The notes below the pieces were generated by a model. It was not told the DNA's origin. It did not search any database and saw only the letters and a list, made by a program, of their open reading frames with translations. From Ectobius pallidus (taxonomy: Eukaryota > Arthropoda > Insecta > Blattodea > Ectobiidae): a stretch of DNA of 64,000 nt. Where the stretch lies: assembly GCA_964059195.1 (NCBI GenBank), contig CAXKWD010000007.1, positions 25,679,023-25,743,022 on the forward strand, written 5' to 3'. Shown here piece after piece: positions 1 to 10,056 of the stretch. How positions within the stretch are numbered: position 1 is the stretch's first letter; each line of letters begins with the position of its first letter. The position numbers and the translations under genes are program-made.

Positions 1-400
1 CCGAAATAAGTATACGTCTACAATATTTAAAAAATTAGTAACAGCGATATTTCAAGAATGTGTAGCTCCTCCATTTGCTCTTTAAATGTTTCCTCAAATC
101 TATTTAGGCCTATATTAATAATTATATTTGATTCTTGGGTATCGACTTCTCGATCGGTAAGATTTTTTGAAAAGGCCAGGAAAACCGTCAAAATTACGAA
201 TATGTGTATTTAAAGTTCCTCAGAAAGATCAAATCATTGCTGGATTGATTCTGCCGGCTTGCTACCGTAGGTAATCCAGTAGTGGAATGGGAAAGGCTTG
301 GTTCTAATACATTCTAATACATTCGCACTGTACCCGACTTTAATTTAATTTGAACTCAGTAAATATCACAAAATAGTCACGTTAAAAAAATCTAGAAGCA
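1..400. other. Non-coding sequence, nothing recognised
   Basis: AT-rich sequence with no coding region or repeat boundary that I can support. It holds one copy of the octamer TAGGCCTA at 105-112, discussed in the findings. Confidence 0.5.
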
Positions 401-414
401 TTCAATAATGCTCG

Positions 415-600
415 CCGTATAAACTTTTAATCCCCTTATAATCCCCTTGGGGGTGGAGTTTTTAAACGTTCCTTTTTAGAGAGTCTCTATATTGTAAAAT
501 AAAATTACTGACCAAATTTCATATTTATTAGCTTGAGCGGTTTCGGTTCTGCCATGATGTATCAATCAGGACAAGACAATTTATGTGTGTATCCCTATAA
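415..600 (+). repeat. 3'-end-like dispersed repeat fragment
   Basis: The stretch runs from a CCCCTTGGGGGTGGAG motif through a stop-rich region to ATCAATCAGGACAAGACAATT. The order (GC-rich motif, then a CAG-GACAA tail) resembles the tail of family A seen later in the window, which ends GTCAGTCAGGACAAAG. I infer a truncated member of a related high-copy family. The superfamily is unknown. Confidence 0.4.
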
Positions 601-639
601 CATAAAGCCACATGGCTGACTGACTCACTCACTCACTAT

Positions 640-1075
640 CTCACTCACTCACATTAATGTTTGTCCACTTCCAGATGTGCTAGAAACTTGAAATTTGGTA
701 CACATATAACTTTTAGGCTGTAAACCACAGGAAAATTCCAAAAAAGTTTTTTTTCAATTTTTAGCGCTAAAAAACCCCGAAAAAGGGCTCACTCACTGAC
801 ATTAATGTTTGCCCACTTCCAAACTTGAAATTTGGTACACGTATAGCTTTTAGGCTGTAAATCACAGGAAAATTCCAAACATATAGCTTTTAGGCTGTAA
901 ACCACAGGAAAATTCCAAAAAGTATTTTTTATTTATTTTTAGCCCTAAAAACCCCCGAAAAAGGGCTCACTCACTGACAATAATGTTGGCCCACTTCCAG
1001 ATGAGCTAGAAACTTGAAATTTGGTACACATATAGCTTTTAGGCTTTATACAACAGGAAAATTCCAAAAACCTTC
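640..1075 (+). repeat. Tandem repeat of about 160-175 bp, about 3 units
   Basis: Three units begin near 640, 788 and 964 with CTCACTCACTGACATTAATG-like sequence. They continue through a conserved CTTGAAATTTGGTACAC block and a GCTTTTAGGCTGTAAACCACAGG block. Between units 2 and 3 the block carrying the last motif is duplicated once more (about 845-920). The array is followed by GAGCGAAGCGAG at about 1115. There is no open frame through it. Confidence 0.75.
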
Positions 1076-1139
1076 CCGAGAACCTCAGCAGGGGTTTGGG
1101 GGCGGAGCTCCAATGAGCGAAGCGAGTTATAGTCTATAT

Positions 1140-1972
1140 TGGGATGGTGCATGCCGCTAAGCCTATGTTGTTTTACCAATTTATTTGTAAAAAAATACAA
1201 GACGATATTTGAACTTTTCTACAGAAGTATACATTATCCTTGAACAAAAACAAAAAATCTGAAATGTTCAATATTTGTATAATGGAAGACCATACTAAGA
1301 AGTAGTATAGCTTCTACAATGTGATTACTTCAATAAATTTCGTTTCCCAGGCGAAGGTTCGTATTTTCCCCTATCTTCCTTTCAGACTCATAGCTGGTGT
1401 AACAGGTTAGGTCATGTTAACTAGGATGTTCGTCTATTTTCTATTGTTGATTACTTTATTGCTTGTTAAATTAAACTGATATTCAATTTTAATGGAACAT
1501 TTTGGAACACCGGCGATGAGTCGCGATAAGTAAATATTCAATTACCTTTACGATTCCACCATCTTGGCCAACTCGCTCGGTAGATTGGTTGTTCTGTATG
1601 TATCTGTGCAACTTTGTGCGTTGCAAGAAATTTCGAGGAACAGGTTCAGTGCATAATACCGGGAGGAGTGGTAGACCGATCGTATTAAGGGAAGAAAAAT
1701 TGCTGATATTTCGGATACGTTACTAAAAATCCCCTCGAAATCGATAAGCAAACTGACATTTCGTTCGGGTCAGCACATAGAGCGCTCTGGAAAGAACTCA
1801 AATTATAACATTATAACCATACGTCAGTGCTGCCAACTGAATTCCGTTTCTTAGTGTTTTCCCTCCTGTACAAGAGCTGCGGAGCGTCTTATAGATGGCA
1901 CTATATTTATTTTAACTTATACTGTATACAGAAGATTGTACTCGTACCAACGAGTTTTATCCATCCTCATTG
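1140..1972. other. Non-coding stretch, nothing recognised
   Basis: No repeat partner elsewhere in the window and no coding signal. The open frames here are short and random-looking. Confidence 0.5.
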
Positions 1973-1980
1973 TTCTAGTT

Positions 1981-2422
1981 CAGTGGTTCCCAAAGTGGGG
2001 TCCGCGATGGTGTTTCAGGGGGTCCGCAGGCGGTTAAGAAGAAATAGGATGTCCCGTAATTTTATCAAGTTACATATCTTCTATAAGTTAATCAAAATGT
2101 TAAAACCTAAAGCATTATTGGCTTTAATAGTGGCTATGTTGTACCTATACGTGTACGATCATTCATGAAATATTAAATGGATCTGGTTTGACTCCAAAGT
2201 ATAGCTGGATTTTTCTATAAGACATTAAAGGGAGACAGCCGCGTTGAAGTTGCGCGGAGTTGAATGCGCAACCATGTTTTCGCGTCAATGTAACATTTTA
2301 ACATTTAATAATTTGAATCAAAGTATTTATTTCGTTTTTTTTATTTCCAAACACAGAGGGGGTCCGCGAAATTTAATTTTTTTTTCAAGGGGTCCGCGGA
2401 CTGAAAAGTATGGGGACCACTG
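1981..2422. mobile_element. Non-autonomous hAT transposon (MITE, 442 bp)
   Basis: The element begins CAGTGGTTCCCAAAGTGGGG and ends GGGGACCACTG, giving typical hAT terminal inverted repeats. GGTCCGCG motifs occur just inside both ends. It is flanked by a perfect 8-bp target duplication, TTCTAGTT, at 1973-1980 and 2423-2430. CAGTGG-type ends and 8-bp duplications are established hAT features. There is no transposase; the small open frames inside are incidental. Confidence 0.92.
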
Positions 2423-2695
2423 TTCTAGTTGATTCAGCTTTGTGCATTGTATTCTCCAACATCTCAGCTCTAAACGCTGATATTTTATGTTATTTTGAAT
2501 CGTAATCATTGTTTAACAGAACTCTATCCATATAAGTCAAGTTTCGTTTGACGGACCGATCCCGTTATGGTAAAATTTAGGTGCTAGCCCGTTATAGAAA
2601 TTATAGAGGATATCAGCAGATGTCACTATCGTTCTCTTCTTTTTCGTACAAATTCATAATTATTCATATTAATAACAAATACTATTATTCCTACT

Positions 2696-2995
2696 GGGGT
2701 ACGCCGTAGCGTAGTGGTTGAGGCGCTGCGCTACGGAAGGTTGCGGGTTTGATTCCCGATGAGGTCGGAGGTTTTCAATTGGCCTAATACTTTTGGTGGC
2801 ACTTTGGCCCTGGGGTCGACTCAGCCTCCAACAGAAATGAGTATCAGGAGCAATCCTGGCGGTAAAGGAGCCCGGTGCGTAAGGCTGACAACCTTACTAC
2901 CTTCAGGTTCCGAATGTCCAAAATCTGGGAGCCTCAATCTGGAACCGTCTGGGCCTCCATGGCCTGTATAGGGATCACTTTACTTTTAGTACTAT
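2696..2995 (+). mobile_element. tRNA-derived SINE, family A, near full length
   Basis: The head has a pol III A box, TAGCGTAGTGG (2707-2717), which fits TRGYNNANNGG, and a B box GGTTTGATTCC (2746-2756). The body is shared with 13085-13240 and, more diverged, with 61085-61325 (GAGTATCAGGAGCAATCCTG and GGCCTCCATGGCCTGTATAG are diagnostic). It ends in a short ACT/CTA-rich tail, as SINEs mobilised by a LINE do. It does not fold as a tRNA gene. Confidence 0.88.
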
Positions 2996-2999
2996 TCCT

Positions 3000-3670
3000 A
3001 CTACTACTATTTATCGTGTACTTATTAATCATTTAAATTAAAAATAACATATATATTTTGGCAAGAAAAATTTGATCCATAAACTAGATGGGTTTTGACA
3101 ATGCACAATCGTAAGCCAGCACAATTTAATAATAGTATCACTCGAAACATTACATACGACCTACATTTCTACCCCATTCGTACAAAGTCTGGAATTACGT
3201 ATCACGGCGAAGGATTCTTCCAGATTAGTTTTTGGCCTATTCTATAACTTGAAGACAGATATTGTAAATAAATTTATATACGAATGGATCACGATTTAGT
3301 ATTTTCAGCAAATGTGGAAGCTGTGTTCATTTGTTTTTATATGTCATTTGATTTCAGACAAATGTTTGAAAGTTTTTGATTGCTATTTTACGCACAAGTG
3401 AAATTATTTTCCTTTTAGCATTTACGAATAAAAATAACATAACGTCGTGCAATGTTCCACCGTTGTAGGAACTTAACAGGGTCATACGAATAACCTCGTG
3501 CTTTTCTTCTGTTTATAACGGTCTTACATTGTAAATAACAATGAGGTTACTAGAAAAAATGTTCAAAACTTGTAAAAATATGATTTGCAGACTCTCAGGG
3601 AATCCTTAATAAACAAAATTAACTCGGGGAAATCTTGGGTTCAACTCACATTAGTGCATTTTTTTATTAA
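3000..3670. other. Non-coding stretch, nothing recognised
   Basis: AT-rich spacer between the SINE and repeat A1. No open frame or repeat partner was seen. Confidence 0.5.
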
Positions 3671-3673
3671 GAT

Positions 3674-4520
3674 ACTAGCTTAAAAGACCCGGCGTCGCCC
3701 GGGTTTTGTATTTTGTAATTGGAAATTAACTTATGAAGGATTTTCAATTTTAAATTCTAGGTCCTTATATAGGCATTTATAATTTGAAATAGGAAGAACG
3801 ACTTATTACACTCAAACTATTCCCTCAGAAAACGCTTGATGTAGTTCTTTATGGCTCATAGAGGATCTAGAATTTTGCATCCCATCGCTTGTACAGTGCA
3901 CAGCAAGCCTGGTAGAGGTTTAAATAAGAAGAAACAGAAATTCCTGTAACATAAAATTGTAATATCGAGGCGGGAAATTTCCCACTCTCATGTTACCATA
4001 AAACTGTTTTGGGGATGTTTATCACTTTCATACTTTTCTCTCCAAAAACCTGCGATATAATATAATAATATACACATTACCATACCTCGTTTTGTTTTCT
4101 CTATGTCCAGGGTAGAGAAAGTTATGTGATTCCATTATTTTAGTGGATTTCATTCTGTAATATTTATTTATAATATGAATTATTTTGATAACTTCTCTTA
4201 TTTGTCAAAAGTGCATTTCATGTGTTTTTTCCAAGCCCACCTGATACCATTTGGCAACAATATATTCTGTGATTTGGAATGGATAATTCTATGTAAAAAG
4301 GGATTAAGTATTTTCAAAAACATTTAATTTTTGGCATTTAGAATCAGAATTTTTCAAAATCTTTTCTTAGTGAGCACCTACATTATAAAACGAAGGTACT
4401 GTCAAAATTCCAAGTCTCTACCTGTTATAGTTTAGGCTGTACGTTGATTCCTGTCATTCAGTCAGTCATTCATTCAGTCAGTCAGGACAAAGCCTTTTAT
4501 ATATATATAGAGATAGAGAT
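3674..4520 (+). mobile_element. High-copy repeat family A, copy A1, full length
   Basis: Starts ACTAGCTTAAAAGACCCGG with a GC hairpin (CCCGG, loop CGTCGC, CCGGG). It ends in a GTCAG-rich run, then GGACAAAGCCTTTTATATATA and AGATAGAGAT. Copy A2 (9202-10056) is nearly identical over its whole length, which sets both ends. Other copies are at 26511, 27132 and 36466. There is no open frame of note. The family is non-autonomous and its superfamily is unknown. Confidence 0.85.
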
Positions 4521-4603
4521 TTTGGTAGTGTTTGTGCGGCTGTAACTTATCCCATTGCAAAACAGAATTCAAGTACGTAGCAGACTCAAACCTCGGCGCT
4601 TAA
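4521..4603 (+). repeat. Repeat family I, left fragment, interrupted by a TTAA element
   Basis: GTGCGGCTGTAACTTATCCC followed by a CAAACCTCGGCGCTTAA block matches the copy at 8390-8632 (GTGTGGCTGTATTTCCC, CAAACCTCGGGGCTTAA). The sequence resumes at 6048 with TTAAGCTTTCCGATATTA, exactly as in the 8.6-kb copy. The intervening block is therefore an insertion. Confidence 0.75.
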
Positions 4604-4853
4604 AGGAAAAGTAAACTAAAAATTCAGTATCATTTTCTTCATACGGATTGAAAGAGAATGTTTTTAAGAAATGATATTCACTGTTAGAAATGTTTTACAC
4701 CTTCACATTTAATCACAAAACGAATCTATTTATTGTAACGCGATGGGCGCGTGACGTCACGCTTGACGAAGGCTTGGCTGTCTCGCCCGGTGAAAGACAT
4801 TTCACAGCATTCTGTCTACTGTTACAGTTTTTTAGTGAGTATCTGTTCAAACA

Positions 4854-5513
4854 ATGGTTTATTGTTGTGTTGTGGGGTGTACAAACTCATCGTCGAAGAG
4901 TGATAACACACTTAAAATATCTTTCCATCGATTTCCCAACAGAGATAAGTCACCCGAACGTAAATAAGCAATGGCTGATAAAAATAAAAAGAGAAAAATT
5001 TGTTCCTACTAAATACAGAACGGTTTGTTCACAACATTTTGGAGAAAATGATACCGAGCTTTTGGTACACAGTTATCTGGAGAGACCCCGCAATCTGTTT
5101 AAAAAAGAAGTGCTGTGCCATCACTTCTTTTGCGTGGGAAATCTGAAACACCGCCAATGAAGAAAAGAAAATCGTCGTACTCGAGGAAGAAGGAAATGAG
5201 AGAGTTGTTGCAAGATTTGAATAGTAATCCTTCAGTATCCGGGAATGGACAAATCATGAATGTGGAATCTAGTATTTATGACGAAAATTCAGTTTCTAAC
5301 AGAGTAGGCGTTCAGTGTGAACTAGGAAATGAAACTTATGTCAATGTTTGCACAGATTCATTGAATGTTTCTTCTAGAAATTGTGATTTAGATAGCTCTT
5401 TTAGCATTTCAGAAATTTCTACTACCGCAAAAGATAATTCTGAATCTGAAAGTGACTCTGTTCGTATCTTGAAAAATGTTTTGTTTTTTAACTGTATTAG
5501 CTCTAAGTATTAA
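4854..5513 (+). pseudogene. THAP zinc-finger protein, frameshifted
   Basis: From the ATG at 4854 the frame reads MVYCCVVGC, then HRFP, and stops at about 4971. A one-base shift continues with QWL, then a PTKYRTVCSQHF block, and near 5115 the frame returns and runs to 5513 with a Lys/Arg-rich then acidic Ser-rich tail. The C2CH layout (CysCys...Cys early, Cys-x2-His late), the HRFP-like motif, the Trp and the PTK..VCS.HF block are hallmarks of THAP DNA-binding domains. Two compensating frameshifts mean it is dead. It lies inside the TTAA element and probably derives from a transposon DNA-binding protein. Confidence 0.8.
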
Positions 5514-5822
5514 CTGATAACGCCTGGCAACTAGTGTATCTTTATTTATAATAACGCTATCGAATGGGCAATGTCGTGTTATACAGTCTACAACCCCCTT
5601 CTGTTCACAAATTACTTCACGGTCCCAACAACACACACTTTCGTGGCCCGTTTTCATATGTACACACAGCCCACATTTACACCATTCCGTATTTTCTTTT
5701 CTTCCTTGCAACTCTTTAAATAATTCCTTGTCATTTTCTTTTCGTGTGATATTAATTTGTGAATACCGAGATTTGTCCTTAGAAGGTAACATTGCAGGCA
5801 TCTCTATCAACAACAAACACAA
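5409..5822 (-). pseudogene. P2X7 C-terminal-domain-like Cys motif protein, fragment
   Basis: The minus-strand frame contains WCKCGLCVHMKT, then ESVCC, then CITRHCPF. The arrangement W-C-x-C-G-x-C...E-x-x-C-C...C-I-T-x-H-x-x-F matches the cysteine-rich intracellular tail of P2X7 receptors. That module is also known as a free-standing domain in many invertebrate transposon-associated proteins. No membrane or channel part is present. It converges with the THAP frame inside the same TTAA element. The first half after the Met has no recognised domain. Function in transposition is unknown. Confidence 0.65.
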
Positions 5823-6047
5823 ATGAGACTTTGTGGTGTATTAGAAACACAGGCGCGAGCATTACAGTAGCTGTTGTCCTGCCAGCGAGTTAGTCAGGAG
5901 TGACGTCACAGGAGCGTTTTACTTCACCCGTACAAGGCGTAATATTGGGCACCTGAAGTTCACGAGATCACCATTCGTTTCGTAATTCAAAGCTCCGTGC
6001 GATGAGATTAAAATTAGAAAATGGTATTTTTTTAGTTTACCCTTCCT

Positions 6048-6068
6048 TTAAGCTTTCCGATATTAATC
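6048..6068 (+). repeat. Repeat family I, right fragment
   Basis: Continuation of the family I copy interrupted by the TTAA element: GCTTTCCGATATTAATCAC. It is the empty-site partner for the TAGGCCTA gain seen at 8605-8632. Confidence 0.7.
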
Positions 6069-7636
6069 ACTAGCATGTGCCCGCGGCTTCGCCCGCGATA
6101 ATTATTTCAAAAATTAAAAATTAAGAGCATAATAGTTAAATCATTATATTTATTAACACCTAAATCACGTGGACTACATACCACGATTAGATAGCGTCGC
6201 CTGGTAAAAGCGACCTCAGATTCGAGTTCCTTGGCCCAGAAAACCCCTGTACAGTGAGTTTCGTCCAAATCGAACAATGTTTGACCATATTTAGGCCTAT
6301 ATTGATTATCCCTCTTCCGTGTAGGTTGAAAATTTCATATGTCTTCGGGCCTTGATATTCTAAACAAATGAATCGTCCAGGATGGACTTACAAAATCAAG
6401 CGATCGCCCGCGATAATTATTTCAAGAATTAAAAATTAAGAGCATAATAGTTAAATCATTATTTTATTAACACCTAAATCACGTGAATTACATACCACGA
6501 TTAGATATCGTTGCCTGGTAAAAGCTATCTCAGATTCGAGTTCCTTGGCCCAGAAAATCCCTGTATAGTGAGTTTCGTCCAAATCGAACGATGTTTAACC
6601 ATATTTAGGTCTATGTTGATTATCCCTCTTCCGTGTAGGTTGAAAATTTCATATGTCTACGGGCCTTGACATTCTAAACAAATGAATCGACCAGCGTGGG
6701 CTTACAACATTCAAGCGATCGCGATGCTTTTATTTCCACGGTATGACAAAAATAGCCAAAGCCAACTGCAATTGATTTGACATTGAAATGTATTACTGAA
6801 ATCTGATGCTTCGACAGCGCTAAAATCACGTTTTCTGCCAGTTTTTTTACTCATAACTCGCGAACGAAAGCTAAAATTAAAAATTCGGCTTCGAGGTGCA
6901 TTCGCCCACCTTTCAGTCCATCTATCTTTAAATTTTCAGATCTTTGCGTTCAGTAGATTTCGATGGGCATCGTGGACAGACAGACAAACAGCATGTGCCC
7001 GCATGTGCCCGCGGCTTCCCCCGCGATAATTATTTCAAATTATAATTAGCTATTAACACCTAAATCACGTGGAGTGCATTCCACGATTAGGTAGCGTCCC
7101 CTGGTAAAAGCGACCTCAGATTCGAGTTCCTTGGCCCAGAAAACCCTTGTACCGTATAGTGAGTTTCGTTCAAATCGAACAATGTTTGACCATATTTAGG
7201 GTTGAATATCCTTCTTCCGTGTAGGTTGAAAATGTCATATGTCTGTGGGCCTTGACACTCTAAACAAATGAATCGTCTAGGATGGACTTACAAAATCAAG
7301 CGATCGCGTTGCTTTTATTTTCAAGGTAGGCTATGAGGTATGTTGACAAAAATAGCCAAAGCCATCTGTAAGTTATTTGATATTGAAATTTATTACTGAA
7401 ACTGATGCTTCTAAAACGCAAAAAAATGCACGTTTTCTGCCAGTTTTTCACTCATAACTCACGAACGGAGGCGAAAATTAAAATTCCGGCTTCGAGGTGC
7501 ACATTCCAACCCTTTAGTCCGCCTACTTATAAAATTTCAGATCTCTGCGTTGAGTAGATTTCGCTGGGCATCGCGGACAGACAGACGGAAGACAGACAGA
7601 CGGAGGACAGACACTTCCTTTTATTAATATAGATTA
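6069..7636 (+). repeat. Repeat family H, three tandem or nested copies
   Basis: Each copy starts with or inside ACTAGCATGTGCCCGCGG followed by CTTCGCCCGCGATAATTATT. The head is a hairpin (CGCGG, loop CTTCGC, CCGCG). The first copy (6069-6402) is cut and joined to a second starting within the head (6403). A third begins near 6993, after CAGACAGACAAACAGCATG. The array ends with GACAGACAGACGGA runs and CTTCCTTTTATTAATATAGATT. Other copies are at 38893, 63857 and, reversed, at about 20100-20775. It is non-coding. The overall design resembles family A although the bodies differ. Confidence 0.85.
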
Positions 7637-7639
7637 AAA

Positions 7640-7910
7640 ACGGAAGATAAAATTACAACGTCTACACGAATTCACTCCAATTAATATTTCTTGTCTACAA
7701 ATAACAAAGTTTTCTCCTATCTTTATCAAATAAATCTGAAAACTTATATTTTATATTCATAACTCCTAGATGAAGTCTTGTTTCCTTTACTTTATATGTC
7801 ATGCGTTCTTTCAATCGGCACCTTTTTTATTGTTGTTTCTTACGGTCTTACAATTTTTGTAATCGATCTTTGAGTGAAACTCGAGATCGATTCGATTAAC
7901 CAGGGCTTTA
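7640..7910. repeat. Duplicated segment Q, copy 1
   Basis: About 270 bp repeated at 8636-8900 with substitutions, and in part at 55310-55400. The minus strand of the 8.6-kb copy is open, while this copy is broken. Segment Q1 is interrupted by the MITE at 7911-8187 and resumes at 8188 with ACGGAAGAACAAAGG, as shown by the uninterrupted copy at about 55357. Confidence 0.75.
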
Positions 7911-8187
7911 GGACCTTTTCGCACTGGGTCACTTGTGACGGTCACCGTTAGTATTGCCAATAGTAGCTACATGATAACACAATTTGCAATCGCTTTTGAT
8001 ATCCCAAATGGCAGATCAACATTCCCTTTTATTTATGAAATCTTCAGTATTAATCAAATCTAAACTCATGGCTGGATAACTAGTTTCGCTGAGCTGGATT
8101 ACACAACCGAATTATGTATATACAACTGAATTGTTGGCAATCGTAACAAAAGTGACCGTCACTTGTGTCCCGGTGTGAAAAGGAACC
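7911..8187. mobile_element. TA-flanked MITE with GG...CC ends (277 bp)
   Basis: Starts GGACCTTTTCGCACTGGGTC and ends CCCGGTGTGAAAAGGAACC. The inverted repeats pair CCTTTTCRCACYGGGWCAC, and GTGACGGTCAC lies just inside each end. TA is present on both sides (7909-7910 and 8188-8189). The paralogous segment at 55357 shows the uninterrupted site, CAGGGTTTACGGAAGAAC. A TA duplication suggests mobilisation by a Tc1/mariner-type transposase. No coding capacity. Confidence 0.82.
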
Positions 8188-8389
8188 TACGGAAGAACAA
8201 AGGATTAAAGTTTGTTCAGCATTAAATGAAGGAATATGTGGGTAGTGTTATTTGTCAAAGCCTACTGTGTTGCAACTTCCAAACCCGTATATGAATACTG
8301 TAAAACAATATGTTGTCATGAGAACTGATTTGTATTTTATAATTAATAGCTTCTAATATATTACCATAAAATGGGCACTAAATTGGGCA

Positions 8390-8632
8390 TTACTCCGGTA
8401 CCGGTCAACCGATTTGGCCCAAAATAAATATGATTTTCCCATGTATGTTATAAATGCGTATACCAAGTTTCATAAAAATCCGAATCAACATATCTGAGAG
8501 GATATTGATACCACAAACAGCTGATGTGAGTGATTTTTGTCGAGTTCGTGTGGCTGTATTTCCCATTACAAAATAGACGTAGCACACACAAACCTCGGGG
8601 CTTAAGCTTTCCGATATTAGGCCTAATCATTA
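8390..8632 (+). repeat. Repeat family I, uninterrupted copy
   Basis: Begins TTACTCCGGTACCGGTCAACC. Shared with 56405-56590 over the first part and with the split copy at 4521-4603 / 6048-6068 over the second part. It carries an extra GGCCTA at 8617-8624 relative to the latter. Confidence 0.75.
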
Positions 8633-8635
8633 AAA

Positions 8636-8985
8636 AAGGAAGAGCAAATTACAACGTCTACACGAATTCACTCCAATTAATATTTCTTGTCTACAAATAA
8701 TAAAGTTTTCTCCTACCTTTATCAAATAAATCTGGAAACTTGTCTTTTATATTCATAACTCCTAGATGAAGTCTTGTATCCTTTACTTTATATGTCATGC
8801 TTTCGTTCAATCGGCGCGTGAAACCAGGGTACACTCGAGATGATATTTTGAAATTTTTGTAATCGATCTTTGAGTTAAGCTCGAGATCGATTCGATTAAA
8901 GCAGGGCATTAATGCCTTTTCACTGCTAGTATTGCCAATAGTAGCTGCTTGATAAAACAATTTGTCATCGCTGTTGACTCCCTAA
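8636..8985 (-). repeat. Duplicated segment Q, copy 2, with an open minus-strand frame
   Basis: The minus-strand frame 8691-8960 reads 89 codons. Its last 39 codons, including MTYKVKDTRLHLGVMNIK and ending DLFDKGRRKLYYL, are preserved with mostly conservative changes in copy 1 (VKETRLHLGVMNIKYKFSDL). That is mild evidence that the segment was once coding, probably in a transposon. I do not recognise the protein. The upstream half is not conserved because it overlaps a degraded piece of the MITE at 7911. Confidence 0.5.
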
Positions 8986-9103
8986 GAGAGTATGTACTTT
9001 AAGTTAGTCCTTACTTGTAAGCGTAAAATGAGGAAAAGATAAAGTGGGGAGAGATTCTTTTTAGACAGCTGGAAGTTGAAATAAAACTTCTACTCCAGAC
9101 ACA

Positions 9104-9200
9104 GGAAGTAAGTTTCCCTGGGGCCGTTTACCAAAACAAAACACAATTTCAAGGGAATATTTATTGCAACAGATGCAGCAAGTATTCAGCTATTATTTAA
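9104..9200 (+). mobile_element. Fragment of a palindromic mariner-derived element
   Basis: GTAAGTTTCCCTGGGGCCG through TTATTGCAACAGATGCAGC matches the left arm of the element at 18134-18807 (18150-18233). It is truncated on the right exactly where repeat A2 begins, so A2 probably inserted into or recombined with it. Confidence 0.7.
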
Positions 9201-9201
9201 C

Positions 9202-10056
9202 ACTAGCTTAAAAGACCCGGCGTCGCCCGGGTTTTGTATTTTGTAATTGGAAATTAACTTTTGAAGGATTTTCAATTTTAAATTCTAGGTCCTTATATAG
9301 GCATTTATAATTTGAAATAGGAAGAACGACTTATTACACTCAAACTATTCCCTCAGAAAACGCTTGATATAGTTTTTTGTGGCTCATAGAGGATGTAGAA
9401 TTTTGCATCCCATCGCTTGTACAGTGCACAGCAAGCCTGGTAGAGGTTTAAATAAGAAGAAACAGAAATTCCTGTAACATAAAATTGTAATATCGAGGCG
9501 GGAAATTTCCCACTCTTATGTTACCATAAAGCCGGGAATGAAATTAAACAGAAAGCATTATCACTTTCATACTTTTCTCTCCAAAAACCTGCGATATAAT
9601 ATAATAATATACACATTACCATACCTCGTTTTGTTTTCTCTATGTCCAGGGTAGAGAAAGTTATGTGATTCCATTATTTTAGTGGATTTCATTCTGTAAC
9701 ATTTATTTATAACATGAATTATTTTGATAACTTCTCTTATTTGTCAAAAGTGCATTTCAATTGTTTTTTCCAAGCCCATCATATACTATTTGGCAACAAT
9801 ATATTCTGTGATTTGGAATTGATAATTCTATGTAAAAAGGGATTAAGTATTTTCAAAAACATTTAATTTTTGGCATTTAGAATCAGAATTTTTCAAAATC
9901 CTTTCTTAGTGAGCACCTACATTATGAAACGAAGGTACTGTCAAAATTCCAAGCCTCTACCTGTTATAGTTTAGGCTGTACGTTGATTCCTGTCATTCAG
10001 TCAGTCAGTCATTCATTCAGTCAGTCAGGACAAAGCCTTTTATATATATAGAGATT
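9202..10056 (+). mobile_element. Repeat family A, copy A2, full length
   Basis: Nearly identical to A1 from ACTAGCTTAAAAGACCCGG to the AGGACAAAGCCTTTTATATA tail. The main difference is at about 9530-9560, where A2 keeps GGGAATGAAATTAAACAGAA and A1 has a short replacement. Such similarity implies recent amplification or gene conversion between copies 5.5 kb apart. Confidence 0.85.

Larger units (their letters stand above)
4604..6047. mobile_element. Kolobok-like DNA transposon, decayed, TTAA target duplication
   Basis: Terminal inverted repeats are AGGAAAAGTAAACTAAAAA on the left and TTTTTTTAGTTTACCCTTCCT on the right. TTAA is duplicated at 4600-4603 and 6048-6051. The host repeat (family I) at 8600-8615 shows the empty site. 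Inside are a broken THAP-domain frame on the plus strand and a convergent frame on the minus strand with a P2X7-tail-like Cys motif. TTAA duplications fit Kolobok or piggyBac. A THAP domain favours Kolobok, from family knowledge. No transposase catalytic core is visible. Confidence 0.82.

Noticed and set aside
2759..2971. 70-codon open frame
   Set aside because: Lies wholly inside a tRNA-derived SINE and recurs broken in other copies.
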